Of a DNA stretch of 64,000 bases, positions 45,138 through 54,714 are shown one piece after another. Below the pieces are notes generated by a model. The model saw only the letters and a program-made list of their open reading frames with translations, ran no database searches and had not been told where the DNA came from. Positions within the stretch are counted from its first letter, which is position 1, and the number at the start of each line of letters is the position of its first letter. The position numbers and the translations under genes were made by a program. This DNA comes from Thalassotalea_A litorea (GTDB taxonomy: Bacteria; Pseudomonadota; Gammaproteobacteria; Enterobacterales; Alteromonadaceae): NCBI RefSeq assembly GCF_043642205.1, contig NZ_JBHZSG010000002.1:62001-126000 (forward strand). Reading direction: 5' to 3'.

Positions 45138-45443
45138 ATGGCAAACGTAGCAGGCCACAAAAAGCTGTTTCCAAAGCAAAAGAAGATCCTTACTACGTTT
45201 GGTGAAGACTTATTTCTCGCCATGAAACGCCGAGAATTCACCAAGTCATTGGTAGCAGAGCGTACCGGGTTAGACCCTAAAACCATCACGAAAGTATTCA
45301 ACGGCGACCCTGGTGTTGCTATTGGCGCGTACTTAAAAGTGATGGCGGTGTTCGGCATGGAAAGTAACTTCGCGGATATGGCCGGAACCGATGAGTTGGG
45401 AAGTAAACTTCAAGACATGAAGTTATTGGAGAAAAAGCGATGA
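45138..45443 (+). CDS. hipB: HipB-type antitoxin (locus 3)
   Basis: This 101-residue XRE regulator has its helix-turn-helix at about 30-75 (TKSLVAERTGLDPKTITKVF). Four palindromic operators directly upstream indicate cooperative autorepression. Its stop codon overlaps the HipA start by 4 bp (ATGA), so toxin translation is coupled. Confidence 0.9.
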   Translation: MANVAGHKKLFPKQKKILTTFGEDLFLAMKRREFTKSLVAERTGLDPKTITKVFNGDPGVAIGAYLKVMAVFGMESNFADMAGTDELGSKLQDMKLLEKKR

Positions 45444-46693
45444 GTCGAGTAACGGCGGAAGTTTATGCTTCTTGGCTGCCAATAAAAGCGCCTATTTTAG
45501 CTGGCCACCTTTTATTTCAGGAAACATCACGAGGCAGCGTGTTTAGCTTTGACTATGATAGGGGTTTCTTAAAATCTCCGTTTCGTATGCAGCTTGACCC
45601 GTCACTGGCATTAACGTCTGGAGAGCATTACAACGATAGAAGTGATAAGAACTTCCGCGTGTTTCTAGATTCTTGCCCAGACCGTTGGGGTGAGTTACTC
45701 ATGAAACGACGTGCGGCTCTCGATTTTAAAAATGGCCACAGAGAAACAGCCAGAATGACAGCCATGGATTATTTACTGGGTGTTCATGACTCATACCGAA
45801 TGGGCGGTTTACGATTTAAAACAGCGCCAGAAGGTAATTTCTTAGATGATAATGCGGAATATGCCGCACCACCAATGGCGTCACTGAAACAACTAGAGTA
45901 TGCCTCAATGATGATCGAAAACGATGAAAACATTGATAGTGACGAGTATTACCGTTGGTTAAGCATGCTTATGGCGCCCGGCTCTTCATTAGGTGGCGCT
46001 CGCCCTAAAGCCTGTGTGCACGATGACAACAATGATTTGTGGATAGCCAAGTTTCCCAATAGTAACGACACGACAGATGTCGGCGCTTGGGAAATGGTCT
46101 GCCATACTTTAGCTCTTGATGCTGGCATTGACATGTATCCATGTGATATTCAAAAGTTTAACTCTACTCACCATACGTTTATCACCAAACGATTTGACCG
46201 AGATAGAGGCCAACGAATACATTTTTCATCCGCTATGACGCAGCTTCAGTACTATGACGGCAGAGGCGAAACAGAAGATGCGAGTTACTTAGAGCTAGCA
46301 GAATTTTTAACCGTAAATGGCTCACAAACTCAAAAAGATTTAGCACAGTTGTGGCGCCGAATTGTCTTTAATATTGCTGTATCTAATACAGATGACCATC
46401 TACGTAATCACGGCTTCTTACTAACAAAAAAAGGATGGGCACTGTCACCTGCTTATGATTTAAACCCGTCTATCGATAAGACCGGCTTGCACCTTAACAT
46501 TGACGACATGTCAAACGAGCTTGATTATGACTTGGCATTTAGTGTCGCTGATTACTTTAACTTAAAAGAATCTGAAGCTAAAAAAATCTATGACGAAGTG
46601 ATGCTTTCCGTCAAAAACTGGCAAGCGGTAGCATCGGGTATTGGTATTAGCAGGCAAGAGCAACTTGGCATGCAAGAAGCATTTAGGATCTAG
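45440..46693 (+). CDS. hipA: HipA-type toxin kinase (locus 3)
   Basis: The HipA-family kinase has 417 residues. Visible are the N-terminal subdomain ending DSCPDRWGELLMKRRA, the loop SSLGGARPKACV, the catalytic loop SNTDDHLRNHGFL and LSPAYDLNPS. It differs from both other HipA proteins in the window. It is convergent with the truncated integrase gene, 8 bp away, so the hipBA unit seems to have been inserted next to that integrase. Confidence 0.9.
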   Translation: MSRVTAEVYASWLPIKAPILAGHLLFQETSRGSVFSFDYDRGFLKSPFRMQLDPSLALTSGEHYNDRSDKNFRVFLDSCPDRWGELLMKRRAALDFKNGHRETARMTAMDYLLGVHDSYRMGGLRFKTAPEGNFLDDNAEYAAPPMASLKQLEYASMMIENDENIDSDEYYRWLSMLMAPGSSLGGARPKACVHDDNNDLWIAKFPNSNDTTDVGAWEMVCHTLALDAGIDMYPCDIQKFNSTHHTFITKRFDRDRGQRIHFSSAMTQLQYYDGRGETEDASYLELAEFLTVNGSQTQKDLAQLWRRIVFNIAVSNTDDHLRNHGFLLTKKGWALSPAYDLNPSIDKTGLHLNIDDMSNELDYDLAFSVADYFNLKESEAKKIYDEVMLSVKNWQAVASGIGISRQEQLGMQEAFRI

Positions 46694-46701
46694 GAACGTT
46701 A

Positions 46702-47340
46702 CTATGTGATGCCGTTATCATGCACCATAAACGCCGCGTACACGTCATAAAGCAACCCTGTGCAGGCATGGCCTAATAACCGCGATACATACAGTGGATT
46801 TTCATGGGCGGCTAAGTGCAACACGGCCGCCGTGTGCCGGGTTTGATAAGGACGACGTTTGGCAAGACCGGCCTTTTTTAAGGTGGGGTACCACAATTGC
46901 CTGGCCACAAAATACGTGGTGAGCGGTTTGCCTTTGGCATTGGTAAAGATGAAATCATGATCGCCATTATGATTGTTAGGCATCGCGTTGACTGCTCGCC
47001 GGAGCGCGTGGTAAACCGTTGGCGTCATGTGCATGTCACGCCGGGATTTTCGCGTTTTCACGTCCGTGTGAGTGTTAACAACGTTGTGCCGAACCAAAAT
47101 GCGACGATGTTCAAAATCAACGCATGCTTTTAATAGACCGTGCACTTCACAAGAGCGCATTCCCGTATGAAAGCAAATGAGATAATAATCGCGCCAAGCG
47201 TCCGGTAAGGCGGCCAAAAATTGCTGAACTTCGGTTTTATTAAGCGGTTTCACCCTCGCTTGCTTCTTCTCGTAATGCTTTTAATTTTTCAAACGGGTAG
47301 GGGATGTCCAGCTCATCGTTTGCCTGATGCATGATAGACG
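46702..47340 (-). pseudogene. Truncated and frameshifted integrase
   Basis: The minus strand encodes the catalytic half of a tyrosine recombinase very like that at 37945-39174, with HTGMRSCEVHGL, YQTRHTAAVLHLA and YDVYAAF all present. Upstream of it, in another frame, DELDIPYPFEKLKALREE continues the same protein (compare DELNIRYPFDRLKALREE). One frameshift near 47253 separates the parts. The Arm and core-binding domains are gone; in their place is a relBE pair whose toxin frame runs into the integrase remainder. Confidence 0.85.
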
Positions 47341-47608
47341 CACGCTCGTAGACTTTTCCGCGATCTCGCTTGCCAACGGCGATAACCGTAACCGTTATGA
47401 TTTGATCTTGAACATCGTAAACAAGCCGATATCCCGCTTGACGTAGCTTAATTTTATAAAGATTTTCTGCACCAGATAACCTATCGGCCTGTACATGGGG
47501 ATCCGCTAATCGTTCCTGCAATTTTTTCTTCAATGGTTCCTGTAATGTTGAGCCAAGCTTTTTCCACGCTGTTAATGCAGACTTCTTAAACTCAAGCTTA
47601 TAAGTCAT
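47240..47608 (-). CDS. relE: RelE-type toxin fused to integrase residue
   Basis: The protein has 122 residues. The first 88 or so form a RelE-family mRNA interferase: YKLEFKKSALTAWKKL, a YKIKLRQAGYRLVYDV strand and VTVIAVGKRDRGKVYE. From about residue 89 the sequence (SIMHQANDELDIPYPFEKL) is derived from an integrase, so the natural RelE end is replaced by about 34 foreign residues. Whether the toxin still works is unknown. It overlaps the antitoxin gene by 11 bp. Confidence 0.85.
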   Translation of the reverse strand: MTYKLEFKKSALTAWKKLGSTLQEPLKKKLQERLADPHVQADRLSGAENLYKIKLRQAGYRLVYDVQDQIITVTVIAVGKRDRGKVYERASIMHQANDELDIPYPFEKLKALREEASEGETA

Positions 47609-47846
47609 CGATGTTTACCGAAATGGATGGCTCATTTTGCCTTTCTTCAGCTAGTGCTAATAATTCTAAATCTTCGAGCTTTTCGAGCATTGCCTCATAG
47701 GTTTTGGCTGGTACACAGTAAAATGCAGGTTCATTTCTATTTAATACGGCAATTGGCTCGCCATGAGCGCTAGAAACCACTTTCATCGGGTTTGATTTTA
47801 ACTCGGTGATGCTGGCGGCTATTTCTGTCAATATACGGGTAGTCAT
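47598..47846 (-). CDS. relB: RelB/Phd-YefM-type antitoxin
   Basis: This 82-residue protein has an N-terminal Phd/YefM-like DNA-binding part (ITELKSNPMKVVSSAHGEPI, then AVLNRNEPAFYCVP) and a C-terminal acidic segment that would wrap the toxin. It is the first gene of the pair. Repeated TAGGTCT/TAGACC-like half-sites at about 47857-47891 in the promoter may be the operator. Confidence 0.85.
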   Translation of the reverse strand: MTTRILTEIAASITELKSNPMKVVSSAHGEPIAVLNRNEPAFYCVPAKTYEAMLEKLEDLELLALAEERQNEPSISVNIDDL

Positions 47847-48070
47847 AAAACCTCTTTATAGACCGTTTAATCGACTTGATTATAGGTCTTTTAATGTGGG
47901 GCTCAACTTACTTCTAATGAAAGTTATTGAAACCTCATATCGTAGATTGCGATACGTCGCCTAATTGACCCATTATCAAAGCGTTGAGCCAACGTGTTTT
48001 CCTCCTTGTCATTTGTCACCCAAATTAATCGACATACGCTGAGCCTGTCATCAACATGGGAGGATATTTC

Positions 48071-48586
48071 ATGACAAAAGATCAACTTGAGCAGGCCAAA
48101 CGTGAAAAGTGGGTGTTGTCCATCGTGACCATGGTTGGGGGAGCAGCGCAAGTGCGCTTTACCCGCGGACAAGATGTTGAGAAATTTTGGTTTAACTTTC
48201 GCGAATTGTCGCTACTGGTTGGGTTTCGGCTGCAGGTCAATTACACGCTAAGCACACCGGAAAAATGCCTGTACGTGTGGTTGCGCGAGCAGGTACCGTT
48301 TGCCCCAGAATTTTGCAATCGCATGTTGTTGCACATGCTGTTTGAGCAACCCGATTGCCTGTATCCCGAGCGCGTGCTCCCTACATCTTCGCGTCGACGG
48401 TTCATTCATGAACTGGTGCATATGAAGGGGAGTGGCAATGTGTTTTATGTGTATGAACATCGCTTTTTGCAACAGGCGGTGTGTGCCATCGAACTCGATT
48501 TGGTGCACGCTAAGATTTACAAAGCCCGATGGTGGCCGCTCTCGAGCATTGATGGTGTGGTGTGGGATATTGATAGGGCGGGGTGA
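48071..48586 (+). CDS. Hypothetical protein at the edge of the recombinase element
   Basis: The protein has 171 residues. The ATG at 48071 follows GGGAGG by a good distance; the earlier ATG at 48056 would overlap that site. The sequence is rich in aromatic and Arg residues and has no signal peptide or recognised motif. Its GC-rich codon use is like that of the convergent four-gene operon and unlike the DNA to its left, so it probably belongs to the same element. Confidence 0.55.
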   Translation: MTKDQLEQAKREKWVLSIVTMVGGAAQVRFTRGQDVEKFWFNFRELSLLVGFRLQVNYTLSTPEKCLYVWLREQVPFAPEFCNRMLLHMLFEQPDCLYPERVLPTSSRRRFIHELVHMKGSGNVFYVYEHRFLQQAVCAIELDLVHAKIYKARWWPLSSIDGVVWDIDRAG

Positions 48587-48722
48587 TATAAGGTTTGCGG
48601 CGATAACACGTTGAAGCGGTCATCGCCGTCATTGCGTTCACCGTTTATGTGGCTGATCAAAGATGAAGTCAGTGCGCGGGCGGTCGAAGGTGCGGTTGCA
48701 ATAACTATCCTATCGTAATACG

Positions 48723-50276
48723 TCAATAGTTAAACCGTCGTACTCGCCGCATGGGAGGATGGTTGTCGTCATCGCCGCAGTTATCGTGCTCGCAGCTATC
48801 GTCCTTGCCGTTATCATCGATGCTGGCGTTCGGTTTCGCATCATCACTTTTGAAAGGTGTTGGGTCTTCGGTATTGAGAGGCTCAGGCGCTGAGGGAGGA
48901 TTACGTGCCGGAAGATATTCGTCGTTATCGTCGTCGAAAAACACAAAGGAGCGTTGCACTTCACTCTTGCTGTTTTGATGTTTGTCCCCTTTTTTCCGGT
49001 CGCTCGATGGTTGCCATACATCAAATAGGTGGGGACCGCGAGTGCGCGTGTCTGACGATGGGCAATGCTGCCAATCTTGTTGACCCAACTTTTCCTGTGG
49101 GGGAGGCGTTCCAATCGCGTCATCGGCTCTTAAATCGCATTCCGTCTCGAAAACCATGTGATTGTTGCCGACATACGCACTGAATACGGGCTTTCCCGAC
49201 TCTAGCGTTTCGACGGCGAGGGTCACGTTCGGGTAACGTTTTCTATCGTGATAGATGGTCCCTAACCATTTTTGAATGGCCTCACCAATGCGAAAGGAAA
49301 TGGTTAGTGATTTTGCACCGTCATGGCTCGTTACGAACAGGCGTTCTTGACTGTGATTGGCGTTATTTGCTTCACCGATTTGAAATATGCACTGCTGCGG
49401 TTCAAATCGAACCAGGCATTGCGCCTGCTGCAGGTTTTTGGCAGTCGGCGGGATAAAAGCTTTTAACGATTTCGCAAAATAGCGCGTGTTCAGCAACACC
49501 GTTACGTGTACTTTTGTGGCGCGATGCGGGCAACGCTCTGGCGTGATGTTAGGCATCGCCAAACGTGCGCAAAAACGATTGCCTTGTTGCAATAGAAACG
49601 CATGTTGTTGGATGCAAAGCACCATATCTTTTGGCGAGTTTGGAAAGACGCGAAGCAACGCTTTCACGTCCTTAACGGTGGTGCGCAAGGTTAAGGGCGC
49701 ATCGATAGGCAGAGGCCTTGGTACTATAAAAAAGGAAAGCTTGGTCGTATGGTTGAATCGAGTAACCGTTGCGCCGTGCTCTGTCAGCGAAATTTCAATA
49801 AAACCATAAGTATCGTTTTCGATAACGCCCGCGGTTGTCGCATTCAGCAAGTCCTTCAAGGTGTAAGCAGGTAGCGTCACGCGAGTCAACGTCTCGTCAT
49901 CATAAAGCGGTTTTGGCGGTAATGGCTGGTCAGTCTCAACCGAGAGACGGGTGCGATGGTTATTCGCCTCGATTACAAGACTTTCATCCGTTAACGTTAA
50001 GCGCACAACGCCGTTGGCCGCTGGCTTGTGGCGTTTTAGCTCCTGGCGAAACTTATCTCCTAAGATCCCAACGCGGATCGCATGGGCGCTCCCTAAACTG
50101 TGGATATCAAAGGTTTGTTGGACGGTAACCGTGGCTATCTCGTAGGTGAGGGTTAACGACTTGCGTGTTGATTCCATGAGCAGTGTCGGCGCATCGCCGA
50201 GACGGCTTATACGACATGCTGATAGAAAACGGCTGATCTGGTCAATAATCGACTCCGATAACTCAAACGACGTCAT
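48723..50276 (-). CDS. DnaN-like sliding clamp with acidic tail
   Basis: The protein has 517 residues. Its first 385 or so read as three clamp domains. Domain 1 ends with GVVRLTLTDESLVIEAN and the strand RTRLSVETD. Domain 2 starts VTLPAYTLKDLLNATTAG, as in bacterial beta clamps, and continues to LLRVFPNSPKDMVLCI, a segment QGNRFCARLAMPNITPE that matches the srLieGkFPdY strand, and domain 3 (VTVLLNTRYFAKSLKAF, LTISFRIGEAIQKWL). The ATDGHRLA motif of true DnaN is not kept. The last 130 residues are Asp, Ser and Pro-rich, absent from DnaN. It is the last gene of an operon with two recombinase-like proteins. This is fold recognition by eye. Confidence 0.55.
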   Translation of the reverse strand: MTSFELSESIIDQISRFLSACRISRLGDAPTLLMESTRKSLTLTYEIATVTVQQTFDIHSLGSAHAIRVGILGDKFRQELKRHKPAANGVVRLTLTDESLVIEANNHRTRLSVETDQPLPPKPLYDDETLTRVTLPAYTLKDLLNATTAGVIENDTYGFIEISLTEHGATVTRFNHTTKLSFFIVPRPLPIDAPLTLRTTVKDVKALLRVFPNSPKDMVLCIQQHAFLLQQGNRFCARLAMPNITPERCPHRATKVHVTVLLNTRYFAKSLKAFIPPTAKNLQQAQCLVRFEPQQCIFQIGEANNANHSQERLFVTSHDGAKSLTISFRIGEAIQKWLGTIYHDRKRYPNVTLAVETLESGKPVFSAYVGNNHMVFETECDLRADDAIGTPPPQEKLGQQDWQHCPSSDTRTRGPHLFDVWQPSSDRKKGDKHQNSKSEVQRSFVFFDDDNDEYLPARNPPSAPEPLNTEDPTPFKSDDAKPNASIDDNGKDDSCEHDNCGDDDNHPPMRRVRRFNY

Positions 50277-50285
50277 ACCCCCTCC

Positions 50286-53126
50286 TTAGCGTATTGAAAA
50301 TTCGATAAAGGCCAGCAAATCTTGGACCGAGCAAGTTGGGCTGATTAATAACGTACATTGCGTTCTTCCGCGTTCGTGTGGCTTTTTTACCTTTATGTGT
50401 GTTTTTTTTAGGTTTAATGCCGTTTCGGCAAAATGAAGGCAATTATCTGGCGACGTTCGCCGGTTTGGCGCGATCTCAATATCAACACTCGCTTTTAATG
50501 CCCCTAACCACGATAGTGCGGTGTGACATCGAGTCGCGTATTGGCGATTTGGCTCGATGGCGATGCGAAGGGTATTTTCCTCGATGTCGACGAATACCGT
50601 ATGAGGCAATAATGCCCGCCAGGCGCGCTGTTGGCGCTTGCTTGGCCAAGGTGCTTGTTGTAGCCAATTGGGTAATTGGTATATGTGTTCAAGTGCCTTC
50701 TTAGATTGCACGATAAACGGTAGCCTGGGATCGGACTCAAAAACAGGCTCACTAAGACGCGCGTGCGCCAGATTCGCCCAGGCATCAAAGGGATGGGCAG
50801 GGCGCGTATGGGCACCAACAGGGTAAGTCAATGAGGTATTATCGCGCGGTTGATAACGGTCGAATGTGGTGGTTTGCGAGGCTCGTGCGAGATGAAATAC
50901 CGATTGCGTTGCGGGCGCTTCGTTGTTTACGTTTGCGCCCATTACGGACATGTCAAATGTGGCGAGTTGGCGTTGCCGGCGGTAGCCATCTTTGCTGGAT
51001 AAGCGATTGTTAAAAAGCGCGTTTATTGTTGCGGGGGCGTATTTGAGCGGTAAGTGCCGACACACATCAAGGAGCCATTCACTGCCGTGCAGGTAGTGCT
51101 TTCGGGTGGTGGCGATATTATCGTGGCCAATTTCTAAGGTAAGCTGATCGAGCACAATCGCCACATTAAAGGATGCCCTTGGGGTGTCAACGCACCAGCG
51201 TGATACTCGTCGTTTGACGTGTTTTTCGTCAAATCGGTCGGTATGACGGGCAAAGGAAGGCGGGATCTGCGCCCAAGGGTATACGAACTTCATCAGTTGA
51301 AAAAAATACACCTGAGCGCCACCGTGGCGAAGGTGATGAAAGCGAATGGTTGGATCACCGCATACCGCTTTGAGCAGTAGGGATATCGGAGCCAGGAGAT
51401 AACGAGCCCGGGCGCTGAGCGTTTGCCCAGGAATGCCAAACAGCGGGGCGTCTTTGGGCAATGGCGATTTTTCGGCCAACAAGCCGAGAAGCAAATCGTT
51501 AGACTCCCTATCGAGGCACACATGCACCCAGCGAGAGCGGCCATTTTTGGTTTTCCCTTCATCGGTATTGGTGATGTTAAGTGCCAAGATCTCCTTGGTT
51601 TTTGGGCAGACGGTCACATCCCCAAGGCGAAGTCTGAGGATCTCACCGCGGCGCAGCATGCCGTGATAGGCGAGCGAGGCCGCTATATGGGTATGCGTGG
51701 TTTGCTGGCGCTCACCATTTTGTAGGTAAAGCGATTCGATCAATAACTGGTGCTCCGCGGGAGAGACGGTGTTGGCGTCGACCTTACTCGGCGCCAATGG
51801 GTAAATCAGATCGTTGGCCGGAAAGTGATCGAACAGCAACAACGAAGGTAAAAATTTGAAAAAACGAAACAGATGGGCGAGATGGTTTTCGGGGATCTCG
51901 CGGATCACCCGTTTGCCCCAGGCATAACATCCATCGCTTTCCAGCGCCTCGGAAAAGGGCAGTGGCCATTGGTTGAGTACCGTTGCCAAACTCAAATATT
52001 CACGGATGGTGCTTGTGCGCAATACGGTTTTTTTACTGCCGCCTTCGGTCAGTAATTTTACGGCATAGTGGCCAAGCAGATAATTTAAGATGTTTTCTTC
52101 ATCCATCTCCGAGCGCTCCGGCGCCAGCTGGGCAACCGCCTCGTCTTTGTCTATCTGGTGATTAGCGAATCGCTTGAGCGTTTGTTCGAAACCCGTGCGC
52201 GTGGCTCGCAACGTCTCCGCGTTGGTGGGGCGCTGCGTGACGCGCGGTGAAAAAGCCTGACATTGGCCAATCGTATTGGCCAAGGTTGGTGTCGGTTCGT
52301 TTAGCCGCCGGTAACGTGCTAAAGGCAGCGCGCATTGGTTATGCGGCTGATTGAGCTGCAGGGCGGCCCAAAAACCATGGCTATTCACCCAATGTTGAAT
52401 CGCGCACCGCTCGATCTGGCTGGCGCGCTCAAAAAACGCTTCCCCAATCAAAGCGTTTGCAAGATTGCAAAGATCACGTTTAAGACGTTCGTTGAGCACG
52501 GTTGTTTGAGGCGCTTGGCGATAGATCTCCAGTAGTTTGGCCGATAGCGGCCCAAGGAGGTATCGCGCACACTGTTCGTTTCGAAGGTGACCGCCTTGTA
52601 ACAGCACCGTTGCCGGTAAGGTGGGCTCGCGCGTTTGCGGGCCATTCACCACTTCCGTCAGGTTAGCTAACGGTAAGGGTGCCGTATCCACCCACAACAC
52701 GAGCATTAATAGCTCGGCCGATACCTCGGCTTTGCCCGCAAGTACCATCACGGCGCGCTCGTGCACGCTAGCGGCGAATGTCGATGCGATCCGCTCAAAA
52801 TGGCCGAGTGTCATCACCCGCTCGTTTTGCAGATTTTTATAGCGTTTTTTAAAGTGCGACGGGATGGTGAAATCGCACTCGTCCTGCAGGTAAAAAAGCA
52901 GGATCGCGATGGTATCCGTGATGATAGATCGCGACAATGCATGGGTTTCAACGCTTCGGGCAGTTAAGTGGTGTTTGAGGGTTTTCGCGTCTTGACGGCT
53001 CACGGTTTTGACCGGGTCAAACGCATAGGTACGTAGCCAGTCGCACGCTTCGCTAAGGGCATTTCGATGCTGTGTTAGGTTTAATTTTGTGCGTCGAGCA
53101 AAGGTCAACACCGTATCGACATCCAT
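50286..53126 (-). CDS. Large tyrosine recombinase
   Basis: The protein has 946 residues, more than twice the usual integrase length. A tyrosine recombinase catalytic domain lies at about 465-690: Arg in HGMLRRGEILRLRLGD, a Lys-containing KTKNGRSRWVHV strand, the box FHHLRHGGAQVYF, His in LEIGHDN and nucleophile Tyr in RKHYLHG. Both the N-terminal 460 and C-terminal 250 residues are unrecognised. It is followed 9 bp later by the clamp-like gene. The C-terminus contains QDLLAF, faintly like a clamp-binding peptide. It is the main candidate to move this GC-rich element. Confidence 0.8.
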   Translation of the reverse strand: MDVDTVLTFARRTKLNLTQHRNALSEACDWLRTYAFDPVKTVSRQDAKTLKHHLTARSVETHALSRSIITDTIAILLFYLQDECDFTIPSHFKKRYKNLQNERVMTLGHFERIASTFAASVHERAVMVLAGKAEVSAELLMLVLWVDTAPLPLANLTEVVNGPQTREPTLPATVLLQGGHLRNEQCARYLLGPLSAKLLEIYRQAPQTTVLNERLKRDLCNLANALIGEAFFERASQIERCAIQHWVNSHGFWAALQLNQPHNQCALPLARYRRLNEPTPTLANTIGQCQAFSPRVTQRPTNAETLRATRTGFEQTLKRFANHQIDKDEAVAQLAPERSEMDEENILNYLLGHYAVKLLTEGGSKKTVLRTSTIREYLSLATVLNQWPLPFSEALESDGCYAWGKRVIREIPENHLAHLFRFFKFLPSLLLFDHFPANDLIYPLAPSKVDANTVSPAEHQLLIESLYLQNGERQQTTHTHIAASLAYHGMLRRGEILRLRLGDVTVCPKTKEILALNITNTDEGKTKNGRSRWVHVCLDRESNDLLLGLLAEKSPLPKDAPLFGIPGQTLSARARYLLAPISLLLKAVCGDPTIRFHHLRHGGAQVYFFQLMKFVYPWAQIPPSFARHTDRFDEKHVKRRVSRWCVDTPRASFNVAIVLDQLTLEIGHDNIATTRKHYLHGSEWLLDVCRHLPLKYAPATINALFNNRLSSKDGYRRQRQLATFDMSVMGANVNNEAPATQSVFHLARASQTTTFDRYQPRDNTSLTYPVGAHTRPAHPFDAWANLAHARLSEPVFESDPRLPFIVQSKKALEHIYQLPNWLQQAPWPSKRQQRAWRALLPHTVFVDIEENTLRIAIEPNRQYATRCHTALSWLGALKASVDIEIAPNRRTSPDNCLHFAETALNLKKTHIKVKKPHERGRTQCTLLISPTCSVQDLLAFIEFSIR

Positions 53127-53160
53127 GGGGGTCGTCTCCGTTTTTCACATACTTAATGCT

Positions 53161-54714
53161 CTATGTGAACTTTTCACGAAATAATGAAAATTTTTTTTCA
53201 ACGGCCGTTAACCAAGGCCGTGTGTCTTGTGGGGGCGGTAGCAATTGCTCGAGCACACCCGCTTCTTCGCCGCGATTGGCGTGCCCCATCAAGTAACTGA
53301 CGAGGTGGGTGGGGCAGTGCGCTTCTGTCAGCGTTTGCGCGAACCATTTTCGCAGTTGGTAGGGATCAAGCCCAATATGCTGCGTTTTTAAAAAGGCTCG
53401 CAGCCATTTGGCGTTCGGTGCGACTAAGCCCCCGAGTTCGTCGTCATAAATAAGCAGGAGCGAAGGATGGGGTTCTCCGCGATTTAATTGCTGGATCGCC
53501 GCGTGTCGATGGGTGAGATACTGCGTCATCTCATCTGCGAATGCCTGGGTAAATTGGATGGTTCGCACCCAGCCTTTGTCCTGAAGGATGAGTCGTTCGG
53601 TTGACGCGCAATCGATAGGCGTTGCCAGTTGGTGGGTCGGACGAATGCCGTATCGTGCCTGCAATTGGCAAGCAAAGTGGGCGACCCGGCAATGAAAGGT
53701 ATGCGCGATGTCGCGCCGCATGACCGGCGTTTTCGGCGCTGTCGCAATTTGCGACCTTAGCTCGGAAAAGAGTAAACCTACCTCATCATCGCCTGGCACA
53801 GTTTGACTGCCAATGGGGATGGATGGCGCCTTGCTAGGCACATCGTGCGAGAGCGTGGTCTTGCAGGTTCTGTCGGCGACGTACAAGGTGGTGATCGTTT
53901 GGTTGAAGGGATCGATAATCGGATATAGATCCTTCGCGGTATGCCAATGGGCAATTTCGTTTAACGCCGACTGGCGAAAGGCCGATTGTGTCTCAGATAA
54001 ACGCTCACGTTGGTTCAAGATACGCTCGAGATAACACATACTTTTGTCAAAAATATCGTAAGCAACTCGCTCACTGGGCAAGCAGACGTACGCCTCAATA
54101 TGTTTATGCGTTTCTGCACCTTCACCGAACCAGGCCAACTTACACAGCGCGTTTAACGTTGAGTCGGCGTTAGCACATCGGCTCATATAGCTAAAAAATA
54201 CGCGTTGGGTGGCAACCATGGTATGGCGCATCTGCGGCTGTGGAGCCGATTGACGCGCTTGTTTCCTTATGTTGTTAAATAGCTGGATCGCTTGCTCGAT
54301 GTCCCGTAGGGTAAACACCACATCCCCTCCGTCCACCTCGAGTAATACCTGCGCAAAAAAGGGATTGAGCGGCGGGGGCACCGGTAGCCACAGCAAGGTC
54401 GTTCGCGCATTGACGGTGGCCCCTAACGAGTACTCGACCCACGATGTGTTTTTCAACCGAAGGAGTCTCAAACCATAACCGCCAATGGTTTGATCGGTCG
54501 CATATTTTCTTATCGGCACCGCAGAACTGAGCAATTGCTTGGGTCGCGTGCCGGTTAAAAAACACCACAAGATCAGCGTATAGGCCTTGCGGGATTTTGG
54601 GTCTTCGGATCCGTGCTCGATTAAGGCCAAGAGGGTGTTAAATACCGGCATGGCATCGGGCATGCCGGTGCCACTGGCGCGTTGTCTCTGGTATTTTTCG
54701 ATATAACGATTCAT
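53161..54714 (-). CDS. Recombinase-like protein with degenerate active site
   Basis: This 517-residue protein has traces of a tyrosine recombinase: FLTGTRPKQLL (box I Arg), DPYQLRKWFAQTL, and SYLMGHANRGE (His) near the end. No convincing Tyr follows the GHANRGE box, so it may be a DNA-binding partner of the 946-residue enzyme. Similar pairs and trios of recombinases occur in other bacterial elements (Tn554-type, RIT). It ends in KKFSLFREKFT, where FSLF resembles a clamp-binding motif. The start overlaps the stop of the 165-residue gene by 4 bp; the next gene begins 34 bp later. Confidence 0.6.
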   Translation of the reverse strand: MNRYIEKYQRQRASGTGMPDAMPVFNTLLALIEHGSEDPKSRKAYTLILWCFLTGTRPKQLLSSAVPIRKYATDQTIGGYGLRLLRLKNTSWVEYSLGATVNARTTLLWLPVPPPLNPFFAQVLLEVDGGDVVFTLRDIEQAIQLFNNIRKQARQSAPQPQMRHTMVATQRVFFSYMSRCANADSTLNALCKLAWFGEGAETHKHIEAYVCLPSERVAYDIFDKSMCYLERILNQRERLSETQSAFRQSALNEIAHWHTAKDLYPIIDPFNQTITTLYVADRTCKTTLSHDVPSKAPSIPIGSQTVPGDDEVGLLFSELRSQIATAPKTPVMRRDIAHTFHCRVAHFACQLQARYGIRPTHQLATPIDCASTERLILQDKGWVRTIQFTQAFADEMTQYLTHRHAAIQQLNRGEPHPSLLLIYDDELGGLVAPNAKWLRAFLKTQHIGLDPYQLRKWFAQTLTEAHCPTHLVSYLMGHANRGEEAGVLEQLLPPPQDTRPWLTAVEKKFSLFREKFT

